Below, one piece after another: positions 19,085 through 28,132 of a stretch of DNA of 64,000 nt (its first letter is position 1; the number at the start of each line of letters is the position of its first letter). Source of the stretch: Methanobrevibacter sp. (GTDB taxonomy: Archaea > Methanobacteriota > Methanobacteria > Methanobacteriales > Methanobacteriaceae); assembly GCF_017940815.1 (NCBI RefSeq), contig NZ_JAGAXX010000009.1, positions 30,547-94,546 on the forward strand. Reading direction: 5' to 3'. Under the pieces are notes generated by a model, which worked only from the letters and a program-made list of their open reading frames with translations, was not told where the DNA came from and searched no databases. A program made the translations under genes and the position numbers.

Positions 19085-19933
19085 ATGAAACTTAAATTTA
19101 AAGAACATAGTTCCCAATATAACAGAAGGGCGATCCTTTCTATTGCAATAGGTACCGGTGTGGGACTTATTGTATACTTAATATTTCTTTATTTCCATAT
19201 AGACATATATGGATGGAATTTAGGTTTGATTTTTGCACCATTGGCTGCGGGATATGTTGAAACAATAGCTGCAGAGAGGCTAATTGGAGAAGATATCGGA
19301 GCTATAAGTGCATTTATCCTATTCATTGACACTACTTTTTACAGTTTTATTTTGAAAAATCCCACATTAGGATTCAATATCATTACCGCCGGGTCAATTA
19401 TTGTAATCTTGCAGGCAGCATTTCCGACCTTAATCAATTACATTCTTTTAGTTTTAATTGGAGGATTCCTAAGTGGTTTTGCAAAGTCCATTAAAAGCTT
19501 TGAACGAAAATTAAAAACCCGTGTTGAAAATCAGCAGACATTTGCATGGGAAACAAAAGATGAAAGAATGAATGATGGTCAAATTCATTACTTTGATGAG
19601 GATGAAAGCAATGCCAAACTGAACAACCTGGGATTCTATTTTCTGACAAGCACAGACATGAAAGACAGAGCCCACAACACTCTCGGAATTTTTCAAAGCG
19701 AAGTGATAATTGAAAAAGATGCAAGATTAATAGCAATGGATGCTGAAATAGCTGAACAGGAAAAGCTTAATATGATTAAGACAGGAAAGGATGAATGTCT
19801 AATCAAACTTGCAGACAAGATTCAAGATTATGGAGGAAATGGAATAATAGACCTGACCATGAACTACACCCTGATAGGAATGAGTGGAGAAATCCAAATA
19901 ACTGCAATGGGCATGGGAATTTATATCAGATAA
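19085..19933 (+). CDS. Membrane protein with C-terminal YbjQ-like domain
   Basis: A 282-residue protein. Four to five hydrophobic segments lie within residues ~15-145 (for example AILSIAIGTGVGLIVYLIFL). A charged linker follows, then a C-terminal YbjQ-like domain at ~175-282 (LGFYFLTSTDMKDRAHNTLG, then a helix, then GGNGIIDLTMNY and ITAMGMGIYI). This tethers a YbjQ fold to the membrane directly beside the free-standing YbjQ protein, which suggests that the two form a complex. The function is unknown. The start follows the previous stop by 4 bp. Confidence 0.65.
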   Translation: MKLKFKEHSSQYNRRAILSIAIGTGVGLIVYLIFLYFHIDIYGWNLGLIFAPLAAGYVETIAAERLIGEDIGAISAFILFIDTTFYSFILKNPTLGFNIITAGSIIVILQAAFPTLINYILLVLIGGFLSGFAKSIKSFERKLKTRVENQQTFAWETKDERMNDGQIHYFDEDESNAKLNNLGFYFLTSTDMKDRAHNTLGIFQSEVIIEKDARLIAMDAEIAEQEKLNMIKTGKDECLIKLADKIQDYGGNGIIDLTMNYTLIGMSGEIQITAMGMGIYIR

Positions 19934-19957
19934 TGATCATTAATAAGGAGGCTATAA

Positions 19958-20203
19958 ATGAATAAGGAAGATTTTATTAGTGAATTAGTTAAACAAACAG
20001 GATTAACTAATGAACAAGGAGCTGCTGCAAATGACATTTTTGAAAATACATTTTTAGCTGGAAACAAAAATAAAGACTTGATTGTAAGTCAATTGACTGA
20101 AAAATTAGGAATTGACGAATCCAAAGCAGACATGATTTATACAGCAGCTATTGGAATACTTTCAAGTGGTGTATTAGACAAGGTAACTAGCATATTCAAA
20201 TAG
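19958..20203 (+). CDS. Small helical protein of unknown function
   Basis: 81 residues, predicted mostly alpha-helical, with no Cys and no membrane segment. It contains FISELVKQTGLTNEQGAAAN and ILSSGVLDKVTSIFK. The start is supported by a strong GGAGG eight bases upstream of the ATG. It lies between the YbjQ-containing membrane gene and a small two-helix membrane protein on the same strand with short gaps, so it is probably part of that transcript. I do not recognise the family. Confidence 0.6.
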   Translation: MNKEDFISELVKQTGLTNEQGAAANDIFENTFLAGNKNKDLIVSQLTEKLGIDESKADMIYTAAIGILSSGVLDKVTSIFK

Positions 20204-20213
20204 AGGTGAAAAT

Positions 20214-20429
20214 ATGGAAAATAAAGGAACAATCATCATTCCAATAATCGGATATATTATTGCATTAATATCTCCACTTCTTGGATTGATTTACGGAGCT
20301 ATTTTAGTATTCTTTAAAAAAGACACTCCATTATACCAAAAGCACGGACGCTTCATAATCTACTTTGCAATTTTAGTATTCATTATAAGCTTGATTTTAG
20401 TGTTCGGTTTAGGAATTAGATTTATTTGA
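20214..20429 (+). CDS. Small two-helix membrane protein
   Basis: A 71-residue protein. Two hydrophobic helices (IIPIIGYIIALISPLLGLIY, and later FIIYFAILVFIISLILVFGL) are separated by a basic loop (KKDTPLYQKHGR). GAGGTG precedes the ATG. It ends the plus-strand run that begins with pyrH and is followed by a terminator. The family is not recognised, but the tight spacing and good ribosome binding site make it a real gene. Confidence 0.6.
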   Translation: MENKGTIIIPIIGYIIALISPLLGLIYGAILVFFKKDTPLYQKHGRFIIYFAILVFIISLILVFGLGIRFI

Positions 20430-20460
20430 ATGAATTAACATTCATTCATTTAATTTTTTT
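20428..20460. terminator. Bidirectional terminator between convergent genes
   Basis: GAATGAA (20428-20434) pairs with TTCATTC (20441-20447) across a 6-nt loop, followed by T-rich sequence through 20460. The hairpin serves the plus-strand run and could also serve the minus-strand TPR gene ending at 20446. Confidence 0.6.
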
Positions 20461-20808
20461 TAACCTATCTTTAAATTCCTGATTTTTACTGCAACCACTT
20501 ATTGCTTTTTTTAATATTTCTTTTTCAGATTCAATGTCACCCTGTTTTTGATAGATATTGGCCAATGATTCATAAGCTTTTGAAGAATCTGGCAAAGCAA
20601 AAATAACCTGTTTGTATAACTCAATCGCTTCAGTCAAATTCCCCTTATCTTCTGCATATTTAGCCTCACTCATGATATTGGAAATGTTTTTTAATTGACT
20701 ATCATCTTTTTTAGGTTTGATTTTTCCCTCAACGTTTCTCAATTTATCAAATATATCGTTTGCTTCATCTATATCAAAATTTTGACCAGTTTTCCTATTA
20801 TCACTCAT
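20446..20808 (-). CDS. TPR-repeat protein
   Basis: A 120-residue cytosolic protein. Two to three tetratricopeptide repeats span ~45-115 (AKYAEDKGNLTEAIELYKQV, then SSKAYESLANIYQKQGDIES and EKEILKKAI). The N-terminal 40 residues are charged. TPRs mediate protein-protein contacts; the partner is unknown. It lies 9 bp downstream of the TauE/SafE gene and is probably translated from the same mRNA. Confidence 0.75.
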   Translation of the reverse strand: MSDNRKTGQNFDIDEANDIFDKLRNVEGKIKPKKDDSQLKNISNIMSEAKYAEDKGNLTEAIELYKQVIFALPDSSKAYESLANIYQKQGDIESEKEILKKAISGCSKNQEFKDRLKKIK

Positions 20809-20817
20809 AATATCACC

Positions 20818-21627
20818 TTAAGGCAGGACTCCTAACATTTTTAATGACACATATAACACCAATACTGAAAAAATTATCTTTAACTTTTTTTGAGGCACTT
20901 TGTGTGCAAATTTGGCTCCAATTGATGCTAAAGGCACTGAAAAACATGCAATCAGTGCAAGATTGATTAAACTTACATATCCAATTGAGTATGGAAATGT
21001 GCTTACGCCCCAACCGGAGACAATATAAGACAAAAATCCTCCAATAGCAGTCAGACTAATGAAAATTGAAGATGTGCCTATTGCCTCAATCATTGAAAAG
21101 CCAAGAAGTGCAGTCAATATAGCGATCAAAAAGACTCCTCCACCAACCCCCAACAATCCTGATGAAAAACCAACCAGCAATCCAATTATTGCACTTGTTA
21201 AAAGATTGAATGGAATCTTAGCATCTTCCCTCTCTTTATTTATGTTTACAACATTATTTACAGTTATAAACAGCAACAAACATCCAAAGATTATTTCCAA
21301 TACTCTTGAAGGCAACCCTGATGCTACAAATCCTCCAATTGCACCACCGATTATTCCAAAAATCCCCAAACGAATTCCTGGTTTTATAATGTCATCCATT
21401 TTTCTGGTGTGCCTATAAGCTCCACTGAGAGATGTTGGAATAATAATAGCCAAACTTGTACCTAATGAGATTAGCATTGCAAGGTCAGGCTCAACGCCAA
21501 TATACTTCAATAAGAAGTATTGGAGAGGAACTATTAGAAATCCTCCACCTACACCCAAAAGCCCTGATGCAAATCCTGCACAGATACCTATCAAGATTAA
21601 CCCTATGTAGTATTCAATTGGAAACAT
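20818..21627 (-). CDS. TauE/SafE family sulfite/organosulfur exporter
   Basis: A 269-residue membrane protein with eight hydrophobic segments arranged as two similar halves. Each half carries the family glycine motif (GFASGLLGVGGGFLIVPLQY in the first, GFSSGLLGVGGGVFLIAIL in the second). Family members export sulfite, sulfoacetate or other small sulfur-containing anions; the substrate here is unknown. It heads a two-gene operon with the TPR gene and is divergent from the next membrane-protein gene, only 41 bp away. Confidence 0.88.
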   Translation of the reverse strand: MFPIEYYIGLILIGICAGFASGLLGVGGGFLIVPLQYFLLKYIGVEPDLAMLISLGTSLAIIIPTSLSGAYRHTRKMDDIIKPGIRLGIFGIIGGAIGGFVASGLPSRVLEIIFGCLLLFITVNNVVNINKEREDAKIPFNLLTSAIIGLLVGFSSGLLGVGGGVFLIAILTALLGFSMIEAIGTSSIFISLTAIGGFLSYIVSGWGVSTFPYSIGYVSLINLALIACFSVPLASIGAKFAHKVPQKKLKIIFSVLVLYVSLKMLGVLP

Positions 21628-21668
21628 AACATCACTTATTTAAAGTATTAACAATTAAAGTATTGTTG

Positions 21669-22730
21669 ATGAGGATTAATAAAACTATACTAATTGGAAT
21701 GATATTTATCTTATTTGCAGGTTTGATTTTCCTAACCGATGCATTTACCCCAATCATAAGGCCAATTACATACCTGTTTTTAATGGGGTCATCCAAAGGC
21801 AAAGACATAATATTCTTTGGCCTTTTAGGTTTATTCCTAATATTGTCCCAATTAATCAAAAAAGATGTTGACATGAGTAAATATTTGAAGGTTTCAATTG
21901 TTTTAGGTACAGTTTTATTAATTTCAGGCATATTTTTAGAGGTATTGTTCAGGATGCAAATGGGCATTGGACTCAACACTGTTTTTTGCTCTATGACTAA
22001 CGGCATGAGTTCCACAAGCATTTTACATACTCATCTGTTAAAGTCCATTTTAGGAGCAGTCCTATCCAAAATAATGGGACCATTTGTTCAAAGTGGAATC
22101 AACACTGGCGTTGGCCTATATGCATATCTTCCAAGTTTTGCATTTTTAGTGATTTTACTGATTCCAATACTTTTTGCAACAATTGTTCTCGCATCACAAA
22201 ATCGCCCTTGGTTTACAAATTTCCTGATAGCATTCTTTTCAAGCTGCTTAATCATAGGGATAATAGATGGAGGAATGTTTGCAACACCTTCATACGTTGG
22301 AATATTCGGACTTTATTTAGTTTACAGAAATGGTTATTACCTAAATTACATTCTAGGCATATTGTTAAATGATAAAAAATTGCTTGAATGCAATGAGTTA
22401 AACCCTCCCATTTACCGCAAACAAGATTTAGGACACATAAGATACATATTCAACAGGCTCGGAATTTATATGCTAGTGGGTTTAGTCATACTGCTAAGGT
22501 TCACAATAGCATTTGCAGGTGCCGAACCTGATTATTACACTGTTGAAATAGTAGACATCTCTGATGACGTTGATTTTGGAGACATTCCAATTACTCATAT
22601 CAACAACACAACTTACCATGTAGATTCAAGCTACAATGAGATGCAGCTGATTAATGACTTGAAAATTCCGTTAAACAACTCATGTGAGTATTATACGGTT
22701 TCATGGAACATCTATTCTTATTTAGAGTGA
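21669..22730 (+). CDS. Polytopic membrane protein of unknown function
   Basis: A 353-residue membrane protein with about seven or eight hydrophobic segments and a soluble C-terminal tail of ~60 residues (GAEPDYYTVEIVDISDD to the end). I chose ATG at 21669 over a TTG two codons upstream; no clear Shine-Dalgarno is present. I do not recognise the family. The tail contains NNTTYHVDSSYN and N-x-T/S sequons, consistent with facing outside. It is followed 4 bp later by the EamA transporter gene, so they are probably cotranscribed. Confidence 0.6.
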   Translation: MRINKTILIGMIFILFAGLIFLTDAFTPIIRPITYLFLMGSSKGKDIIFFGLLGLFLILSQLIKKDVDMSKYLKVSIVLGTVLLISGIFLEVLFRMQMGIGLNTVFCSMTNGMSSTSILHTHLLKSILGAVLSKIMGPFVQSGINTGVGLYAYLPSFAFLVILLIPILFATIVLASQNRPWFTNFLIAFFSSCLIIGIIDGGMFATPSYVGIFGLYLVYRNGYYLNYILGILLNDKKLLECNELNPPIYRKQDLGHIRYIFNRLGIYMLVGLVILLRFTIAFAGAEPDYYTVEIVDISDDVDFGDIPITHINNTTYHVDSSYNEMQLINDLKIPLNNSCEYYTVSWNIYSYLE

Positions 22731-22734
22731 TTAT

Positions 22735-23625
22735 ATGAAAAAAATCTATTTGATTTTGCCAATCCTAGCCGGATTCATGTTCGGATCAAGCGGAATTTTT
22801 GTTCGTACATTAACCCAAAACGGAATCGATCCAACCACATTGCTGTTCTTGAGGTTTTCAATAGCGATAATTCCATTGATGATTGCAATTCTTTTAACTG
22901 ATAAGAAACTGCTGAAAATAAATCTAAAGGACATTCCATTAATTCTGATTTGTGCGATGTGCATCGTGGGGCTTAACTTATGTTACAATGAGTCAATGAA
23001 CACTGTTCCACTATCCCTTGCGGCAGTATTGCTGTCCATAGCTCCAAGTTATGTGTTAATTCTCGCATACATTCTATTCAGAGAAAAGATAACCTCAAAA
23101 AAGATAATCTGCATGTTGCTTGCAATATTTGGATGCATCTTGATGACTGGCATTTTAGAAAACGACCTGTCCAACATACCATTGTTAGGAATCCTCTGCG
23201 GAATAGGTGCAGGGCTGTTTTGGGCGGTTTACCTCATGGCATCCAAAAAATCCATCGAAAATGGAAATCACACTTACACAATACTAATCTATTCAATAAT
23301 TTTCATCTCAATCGCACTGTTGCCGTTTACCGATTTCGGACAAATCAACAATTTTGTCAACATCAACCCAACATTAACAGTGTTGTTTTTGATTGTGCAC
23401 TCCACATTTTCATTTGCACTACCATATATCTTTTCAACTTTGAGTTTAAACTATATAGACTCAGGAACTTCATCAATATTCATGTCTGGCGCAGAGCCAT
23501 TGGCAGCATTGATTTTCGGATTTTTGATATACTCCGAGGTTCCGACAATTTTTATGTTTTGTGGATTCATCCTAACAATAATTGCAATGATGAGGTTGAG
23601 CAGAACTGATAAAGTAAAAAATTAA
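22735..23625 (+). CDS. EamA (DMT) family transporter
   Basis: A 296-residue ten-helix transporter of the drug/metabolite superfamily with two EamA repeats. MFGSSGIFVRTLTQNGIDP opens the first (residues ~15-33) and GILCGIGAGLFWAVYLMASK the second (~143-162). FMSGAEPLAALIFGFLIYSE (~245-264) is the typical helix-9 signature. The substrate is unknown (amino acid or metabolite efflux is common). It is probably cotranscribed with the membrane protein upstream. Confidence 0.88.
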   Translation: MKKIYLILPILAGFMFGSSGIFVRTLTQNGIDPTTLLFLRFSIAIIPLMIAILLTDKKLLKINLKDIPLILICAMCIVGLNLCYNESMNTVPLSLAAVLLSIAPSYVLILAYILFREKITSKKIICMLLAIFGCILMTGILENDLSNIPLLGILCGIGAGLFWAVYLMASKKSIENGNHTYTILIYSIIFISIALLPFTDFGQINNFVNINPTLTVLFLIVHSTFSFALPYIFSTLSLNYIDSGTSSIFMSGAEPLAALIFGFLIYSEVPTIFMFCGFILTIIAMMRLSRTDKVKN

Positions 23626-24076
23626 TTACATCTAAGAGAGGTGTATTTCAACTGTAAATGCTTTAAATTAAAAAATAAGAGAAAATAAATCTAATTTTAA
23701 AAATTAAAGTAATTTTAAGCCCAAAATTAAAAAGCAATATAAATAATCATGATATAATAAAATTGTGTTAAAAATATGGACTTACTCGGAAAAGATTTTC
23801 ATACAGTAAATGGCCAAAATCTAGCCAAATTTAATATAAACATGAAAAAACTATTACTGATGGAATAAAAAATCATAAAAATGAAATTTGAGCAAATGAA
23901 AAAATTTAAGATTAGACCACGATGAAATAATAATTTTAAAAAAAATTGAATTTAACGTGAATTTTTTCATCTCCAGTAATAAAATAAAATTCAAGAAAAT
24001 TATTTAAATCTAATCAATTTACACAAAAGTGCATAATTTACAAAAATTTATTTATTTTAAAAACAAACCTTTACAT
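23626..24076. other. A/T-rich intergenic region
   Basis: A 451-bp spacer. A TATA-like CAATATAAATA near 23732-23742 precedes a 30-codon ORF (ATG 23776, stop 23868) that lacks a ribosome binding site, so I do not call it as a gene. A GTG at 24029 in frame with the glycosyltransferase is an unlikely start. No structured RNA is apparent. Confidence 0.4.
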
Positions 24077-25972
24077 ATGATTCTAAGCATTATTATACCC
24101 ACCTACAATGAAGAAGAATACCTCCCAAAATTACTTGACAGTATTAAAAGCCAAAGCTTTGACGACTATGAAATAATTGTGGCCGATGCCAACTCAACAG
24201 ATAAAACCAGAGAGATTGCTGAAAGCTATGGGTGCATTGTAGTTGATGGAGGGCTTCCAGGAGTGGGTAGGAATAATGGTGCTCGTGTTGCAAAAGGAGA
24301 ATACTTATTATTCCTAGATTCCGATTTAGTGCTAACTGATGATTATTTGAGAAATGTCATATATGAATTTAGAATGGAACATCTGGGAATTGCAATAACT
24401 CAAATGTTGCCATTATCAGATAAAACTACAGACAAGTTATTCCATGACTTTGCAAATTATTTCATGATAGGAGTGGAAAAAATCAAGCCTCACGGTGCAG
24501 GATGCTACGGTATGATTGCCAAAAGATCACTGCATGAAGAATTAGGCGGTTTTGATGAATCCCTAACTTTCGGTGAAGATACAGATTATATTGAAAGATT
24601 AGCTCAAAAAGAACGCTTCAGAGTCATAAGAAACGCAAAGATTGGCGTTTCAACCAGAAGACTGGAAGAAGAGGGTCTTGTCACTTTAATCAGACAATAC
24701 GGAAAAAGTACTGTGAATGACTTTTTAGGAAAAAGGACCAGTGCTGAAGATTTGAATTACACTTTTGACCATGGAGCAAACAAGATGACTCCTTCAAGAT
24801 TGGATTCACTTATCAAAAGGGCTGAAAGCATCAATAAGATTAAGGAACAATACGATAAATCCATGAAGATAGTTAAAAGATCTCAAAACCAGCTCAAAAG
24901 CCCACAAATTAGAAGCAAAAAAGTTGTTTTTTACTGTGTATGTGGCGAAGGAATGGGACATTCAATCCGTACAGGAGTAATCGTCAACAAACTTCAGGAA
25001 ATTTATGACGTGTACATTTTCACACATGGAAATGCATTTGACTACTTGAGTTCCAAATTTGACAATGTCTATGAAATCGGCGGATTCAATACTGTATATA
25101 TCAACAACAAGGTTGACAACGTGAGAACTCTTGTCAGCGCATTGAAGAGAAACCCTCATAATCTAAAATCAAATTATGACGAATTATACAAGAAAGCTAG
25201 AGAGTTATCCCCTGACGTCATTGTAACTGATTTTGAAATGTACTCAACATATGTGTCCAAACTATTGAACATTCCTCTCATAAGCTTAGACAATATGCAT
25301 ATAATCACACAAGCTGAGATATCATACCCTCAAAATCAGAGACTTGAAATGCTTAAGGCAAAGGCAGTAATCAAAACATATGTCGTCAAGCCAAAAGTTC
25401 ACATTATCACCAGTTTCTTTTATCCAAAAATTAGATCAAACAAAAATGCAGTCATATATCCTCCAATCATCCGTGAGGATATCTTGAATTTACAACCAAC
25501 AACCAAAGACCACATTGTCGTTTACCAAACCAGTAAAGAAAGTGTAAAACTTATAAAACGCCTAAAAGAATTAAAAAATGAAAAATTTATCGTTTATGGT
25601 TTTAACAAAGATGAAATTGACGGTAACTTAACATATAAACAATTCAACGAGGACGAGTTCTATGATGACCTGGCCAGTGCCAAGGCGGTTATCTGTAACG
25701 GAGGATTCACATTCATTACAGAAGCCATAACCCTTAAAAAGCCTATATATTCCGTTCCAGCCAGAGGAAACTTTGAACAATTGCTTAACGGATATTATGT
25801 CCAAAAACTCGGATTTGGAGAATATCATGATAAAATGAGTGTCAACAGACTTGAAAAATTCTTGAATAGGCTCCCGAAATATCAAGAGAAATTATCCAAA
25901 GTTAAAAAGACAAGTAATGATGGAATAATAAAAGAATTGATTTATAGAATTGATAAATATTCTAAAAATTAA
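24077..25972 (+). CDS. Bifunctional glycosyltransferase: GT2 domain fused to GT28/MGT-like domain
   Basis: A 631-residue protein with two glycosyltransferase folds in one chain. Residues ~1-235 are a GT-A family 2 domain: IIPTYNEEEYLPKLLDSI, the nucleotide-sugar DxD in LLFLDSDLVL, and GGFDESLTFGEDTDYIERL. After a helical linker, ~275-631 is a GT-B domain of the UDP-glycosyltransferase/MurG type: YCVCGEGMGHSIRTGVI opens it and ICNGGFTFITEAITLKKP is the sugar-nucleotide-binding helix. The start is ATG 24077, where the GT2 fold begins; a GTG 48 bp upstream is unlikely. It probably acts on a lipid, wall or surface glycan. It stands alone in its transcript. Confidence 0.82.
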   Translation: MILSIIIPTYNEEEYLPKLLDSIKSQSFDDYEIIVADANSTDKTREIAESYGCIVVDGGLPGVGRNNGARVAKGEYLLFLDSDLVLTDDYLRNVIYEFRMEHLGIAITQMLPLSDKTTDKLFHDFANYFMIGVEKIKPHGAGCYGMIAKRSLHEELGGFDESLTFGEDTDYIERLAQKERFRVIRNAKIGVSTRRLEEEGLVTLIRQYGKSTVNDFLGKRTSAEDLNYTFDHGANKMTPSRLDSLIKRAESINKIKEQYDKSMKIVKRSQNQLKSPQIRSKKVVFYCVCGEGMGHSIRTGVIVNKLQEIYDVYIFTHGNAFDYLSSKFDNVYEIGGFNTVYINNKVDNVRTLVSALKRNPHNLKSNYDELYKKARELSPDVIVTDFEMYSTYVSKLLNIPLISLDNMHIITQAEISYPQNQRLEMLKAKAVIKTYVVKPKVHIITSFFYPKIRSNKNAVIYPPIIREDILNLQPTTKDHIVVYQTSKESVKLIKRLKELKNEKFIVYGFNKDEIDGNLTYKQFNEDEFYDDLASAKAVICNGGFTFITEAITLKKPIYSVPARGNFEQLLNGYYVQKLGFGEYHDKMSVNRLEKFLNRLPKYQEKLSKVKKTSNDGIIKELIYRIDKYSKN

Positions 25973-26012
25973 TTTTTACTTATTTTAAAAAAAGATAAAA
26001 AATAAAGCATAA

Positions 26013-27005
26013 CTATAAAGTTACGCCCATTTCTAATTGTTCAGTTAATTCTTTGTACCTGTTACGTATTGTAACTTCAGTTACACCAGCAATGTCTGCA
26101 ACATCCCTTTGTGTTTTTCTCTCACCGAGTAAAACGGATGCAATGTATAATGCAGCTGCTGCCACACCAGTAGGTCCTCTTCCAGAAGTCAATCCTTTCT
26201 CCATTGCTTTTTCAATGATTTCAATAGCCTTGGATTGTGCTTCTCCAGATAAACCAAGTTCTGATGCGAATCTTGGCACATAGTCAACTGGGGAAGTTGG
26301 CGGCAATTTTATATTTAACTCACGAGTGAGGAACCTGTAAGTTCTTCCAACTTCTTTTTTGGTTACACGAGAAACTTCAGCAATTTCATCCAAAGTACGA
26401 GGCACGTTACAACGTCTGCATGCGGCATATAATGATGCGGCAACTACTCCTTCGATACTTCTTCCTCTAATTAATTTATTATCTACAGCACTTCTGTAAA
26501 CAACACTTGCAGCTTCCCTTACGCTTCTTGGAAGACCTAACCTTGAAGAGTCACGGTCAAGTTCACTTAGTGCAAATGCAAGGTTTCTTTCAGTAGCACC
26601 TGAAATTCTGATTTTTCTTTGCCATTTTCTTAGTCTGTACCATTGAGCTCTATTCCTTGCTGGAATGTCACGACCATAGATGTCTTTATTTCTCCAGTCA
26701 ATCATGGTACTTAGACCTTTATCGTGAATAGTATAAGTAATTGGAGCTCCAACCCTTGTACGTTTATCTCTTTGTTCGTGGTCAAATGCTCTCCATTCAG
26801 GACCCATATCCACTAGATTTTCATCAATAACTAATCCACAGCGAGCACATACTACTTCTGCTCTTTCATAGTCTCCAATTAATTCTTCAGAACCACATTC
26901 AGGACATACTGTTTGTTTTGAATCATCGTAAACGTCATTAGATCTTTTACTTTCGATTTCTGCTTTACGTCCTCTTCTAGGAACTTCTTCTATTTTTTCT
27001 GTCGT
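26013..27005 (-). CDS. tfb: Transcription initiation factor TFB; start codon non-canonical
   Basis: Bridges TBP-bound promoter DNA and RNA polymerase. The zinc ribbon is [20 protein letters not shown] plus CARCG. The B-reader/linker region ([12 protein letters not shown]) and two cyclin repeats follow (first with [20 protein letters not shown], second with [18 protein letters not shown]). The reading frame is open from the stop at 27024-27026, yet it contains no ATG, GTG or TTG before a GTG at 26813 that lies beyond the zinc ribbon. A strong GGAGG (27014-27018) is followed 8 nt later by ACG (27003-27005), then ACA GAA. I used ACG as the start, giving 330 aa. It overlaps the gar1 end by 16 bp. 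An ATG-to-ACG change or a base error is the main alternative. Confidence 0.85.
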   Translation of the reverse strand, partial: TTEKIEEVPRRGRKAEIESKRSNDVYDDSKQTVCPECGSEELIGDYERAEVVCARCGLVIDENLVDMGPEWRAFDHEQRDKRTRVGAPITYTIHDKGLSTMIDWRNKDIYGRDIPARNRAQWYRLRKWQRKIRISGATERNLAFALSELDRDSSRLGLPRSVREAASVVYRSAVDNKLIRGRSIEGVVAASLYAACRRCNVPRTLDEIAEVSRVTKKEVGRTYRFLTRELNIKLPPTSPVDYVPRFASELGLSGEAQSKAIEIIEKAMEKGLTSGRGPTGVAAAALYIASVLLGERKTQRDVADIAGVTEVTIRNRYKELTEQLEMGVTL

Positions 27006-27277
27006 GGTTTCATCCTCCTTTTTCTATGTTTCTTGGATTTTGGTTTTGATACAAATAGTTTTTCGCCACTATTTTTATTTAATTCATCTCTATCGGCTGA
27101 TTTGAAAAGACGAATTGAGATGTATGGTTGTTTGGTAGGTCCAAAAACATAGCTAACCTTACCTATCTTGTTCTTCTTACTATCAAAAACAATCCCACCT
27201 GGTGAAGGTGTTTTGGTAGATCTAGCTATTAATTTTCCAGAGTTTGCAACATGCAAACTATTTCCTAAAAATTTCAT
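26990..27277 (-). CDS. gar1: H/ACA ribonucleoprotein subunit Gar1
   Basis: RNA-binding subunit of the H/ACA RNP that guides pseudouridylation. The 95-residue protein is a small beta-barrel (residues ~1-68) with the conserved [20 protein letters not shown] and [15 protein letters not shown] Lys/Arg-rich tail follows ([13 protein letters not shown]). The Gar1-TFB order is common in euryarchaea. Its 3' end overlaps the proposed TFB start, and the Shine-Dalgarno of TFB lies inside its last codons. A TATA box (27331-27340) lies ~55-65 bp upstream of the ATG. Confidence 0.9.
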   Translation of the reverse strand: MKFLGNSLHVANSGKLIARSTKTPSPGGIVFDSKKNKIGKVSYVFGPTKQPYISIRLFKSADRDELNKNSGEKLFVSKPKSKKHRKRRMKPRQKK

Positions 27278-27327
27278 ATAATCAAACTTAAAATCAAATC
27301 TGTATCACTTAAATAATTAGAAATAAG

Positions 27328-27340
27328 TTATATATAAATG
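27328..27340 (-). promoter_or_regulatory. Promoter of the gar1-tfb operon
   Basis: On the minus strand this reads CATTTATATATAA, a good archaeal TATA element. With initiation ~25 nt downstream, the leader before the gar1 ATG would be about 30-35 nt. A second TATA-like palindrome (ATTTATATATAAAT) lies at 27351-27364. Confidence 0.5.
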
Positions 27341-27388
27341 TATCGCATAGATTTATATATAAATATTGATTTCTATTTAAATGTTTTT

Positions 27389-28132
27389 CTATTTTTTTGT
27401 GAAGCCAACTATCTCTGCAAGAGTCTTGCCATTTGAGATATCTTTGATGATATGTGATTCCTTGATTTTCACACCTAAACTTGCAATCATGGTTTTTGTG
27501 AATAGTTCTTTAGGAATCACAACAATACCACTTTCATCTCCAAAGAAGAAATCTCCAGGATTTACTGTAGTGCCTTCAACATCGATAGGTTCATTTAATG
27601 TGCCTAACCCTAAGGCTGAACCTGCATTAGGACAGAAATTACTTGCAAAAATTGGGTAGTCCATGTATAAAAGCGCATCCAAGTCACGGGCAGATCCGTA
27701 AATCACGGTTGCCTTGATGCCGTTATCCCTTGCACAAGTGGAAGCGAGCTCACCCCATATTGCCTTATCGTCATCATCTACTTTAAAAAATAAAATGTCT
27801 CCTTCACCAGCAGCATCTATGGCTAAAGCTGAAGTTCCCCAATCGTCACTAACGGTTTCGGCAGTGAATATGGTTCCCCAAACCTTCTGATTGTTGATTG
27901 GCTTGATTGATTGAATAACACCTGATCTTCTTGAAATGCCATTGTATGCATCTGAAATTTGACATGCAGTAATGTTATCAAGTAAAGACTGCAAATTAAT
28001 ATATTGACTGTAATTCTTTCCATTGAACTTCAAGTCCTCAATAGTAACATCATCTAATTTAATATCATTAACATCAACACGTTTGTTTAAATTTTTATTT
28101 TTATTTAAAACATCACTCGGACTAATTGACAT
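27389..28132 (-). CDS. RraA/HMG-aldolase-like family protein
   Basis: A 247-residue protein whose residues ~50-215 match the RraA-like fold (formerly labelled demethylmenaquinone methyltransferase), which includes 4-hydroxy-4-methyl-2-oxoglutarate aldolases and the RNase E inhibitor RraA. Visible features are ACQISDAYNGISRRSGVI, IDAAGEGDILFFKVDD, GELASTCARDNGIKATVIYG and a metal-site-like SARDLDAL. About 45 extra N-terminal residues precede the domain. This organism does not make menaquinone and is not expected to have RNase E, so the role is open; methanogen homologs are common and uncharacterised. Confidence 0.75.
   Translation of the reverse strand: MSISPSDVLNKNKNLNKRVDVNDIKLDDVTIEDLKFNGKNYSQYINLQSLLDNITACQISDAYNGISRRSGVIQSIKPINNQKVWGTIFTAETVSDDWGTSALAIDAAGEGDILFFKVDDDDKAIWGELASTCARDNGIKATVIYGSARDLDALLYMDYPIFASNFCPNAGSALGLGTLNEPIDVEGTTVNPGDFFFGDESGIVVIPKELFTKTMIASLGVKIKESHIIKDISNGKTLAEIVGFTKK

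Noticed and set aside
23133..23609. Open frame of 158 codons overlapping the EamA gene in another frame
   Set aside because: His/Phe/Asn-biased translation with no family pattern; the EamA frame is clearly coding.
23776..23868. 30-codon ORF in the spacer before the double glycosyltransferase
   Set aside because: A TATA-like sequence precedes it, but it has no ribosome binding site and no recognisable pattern.
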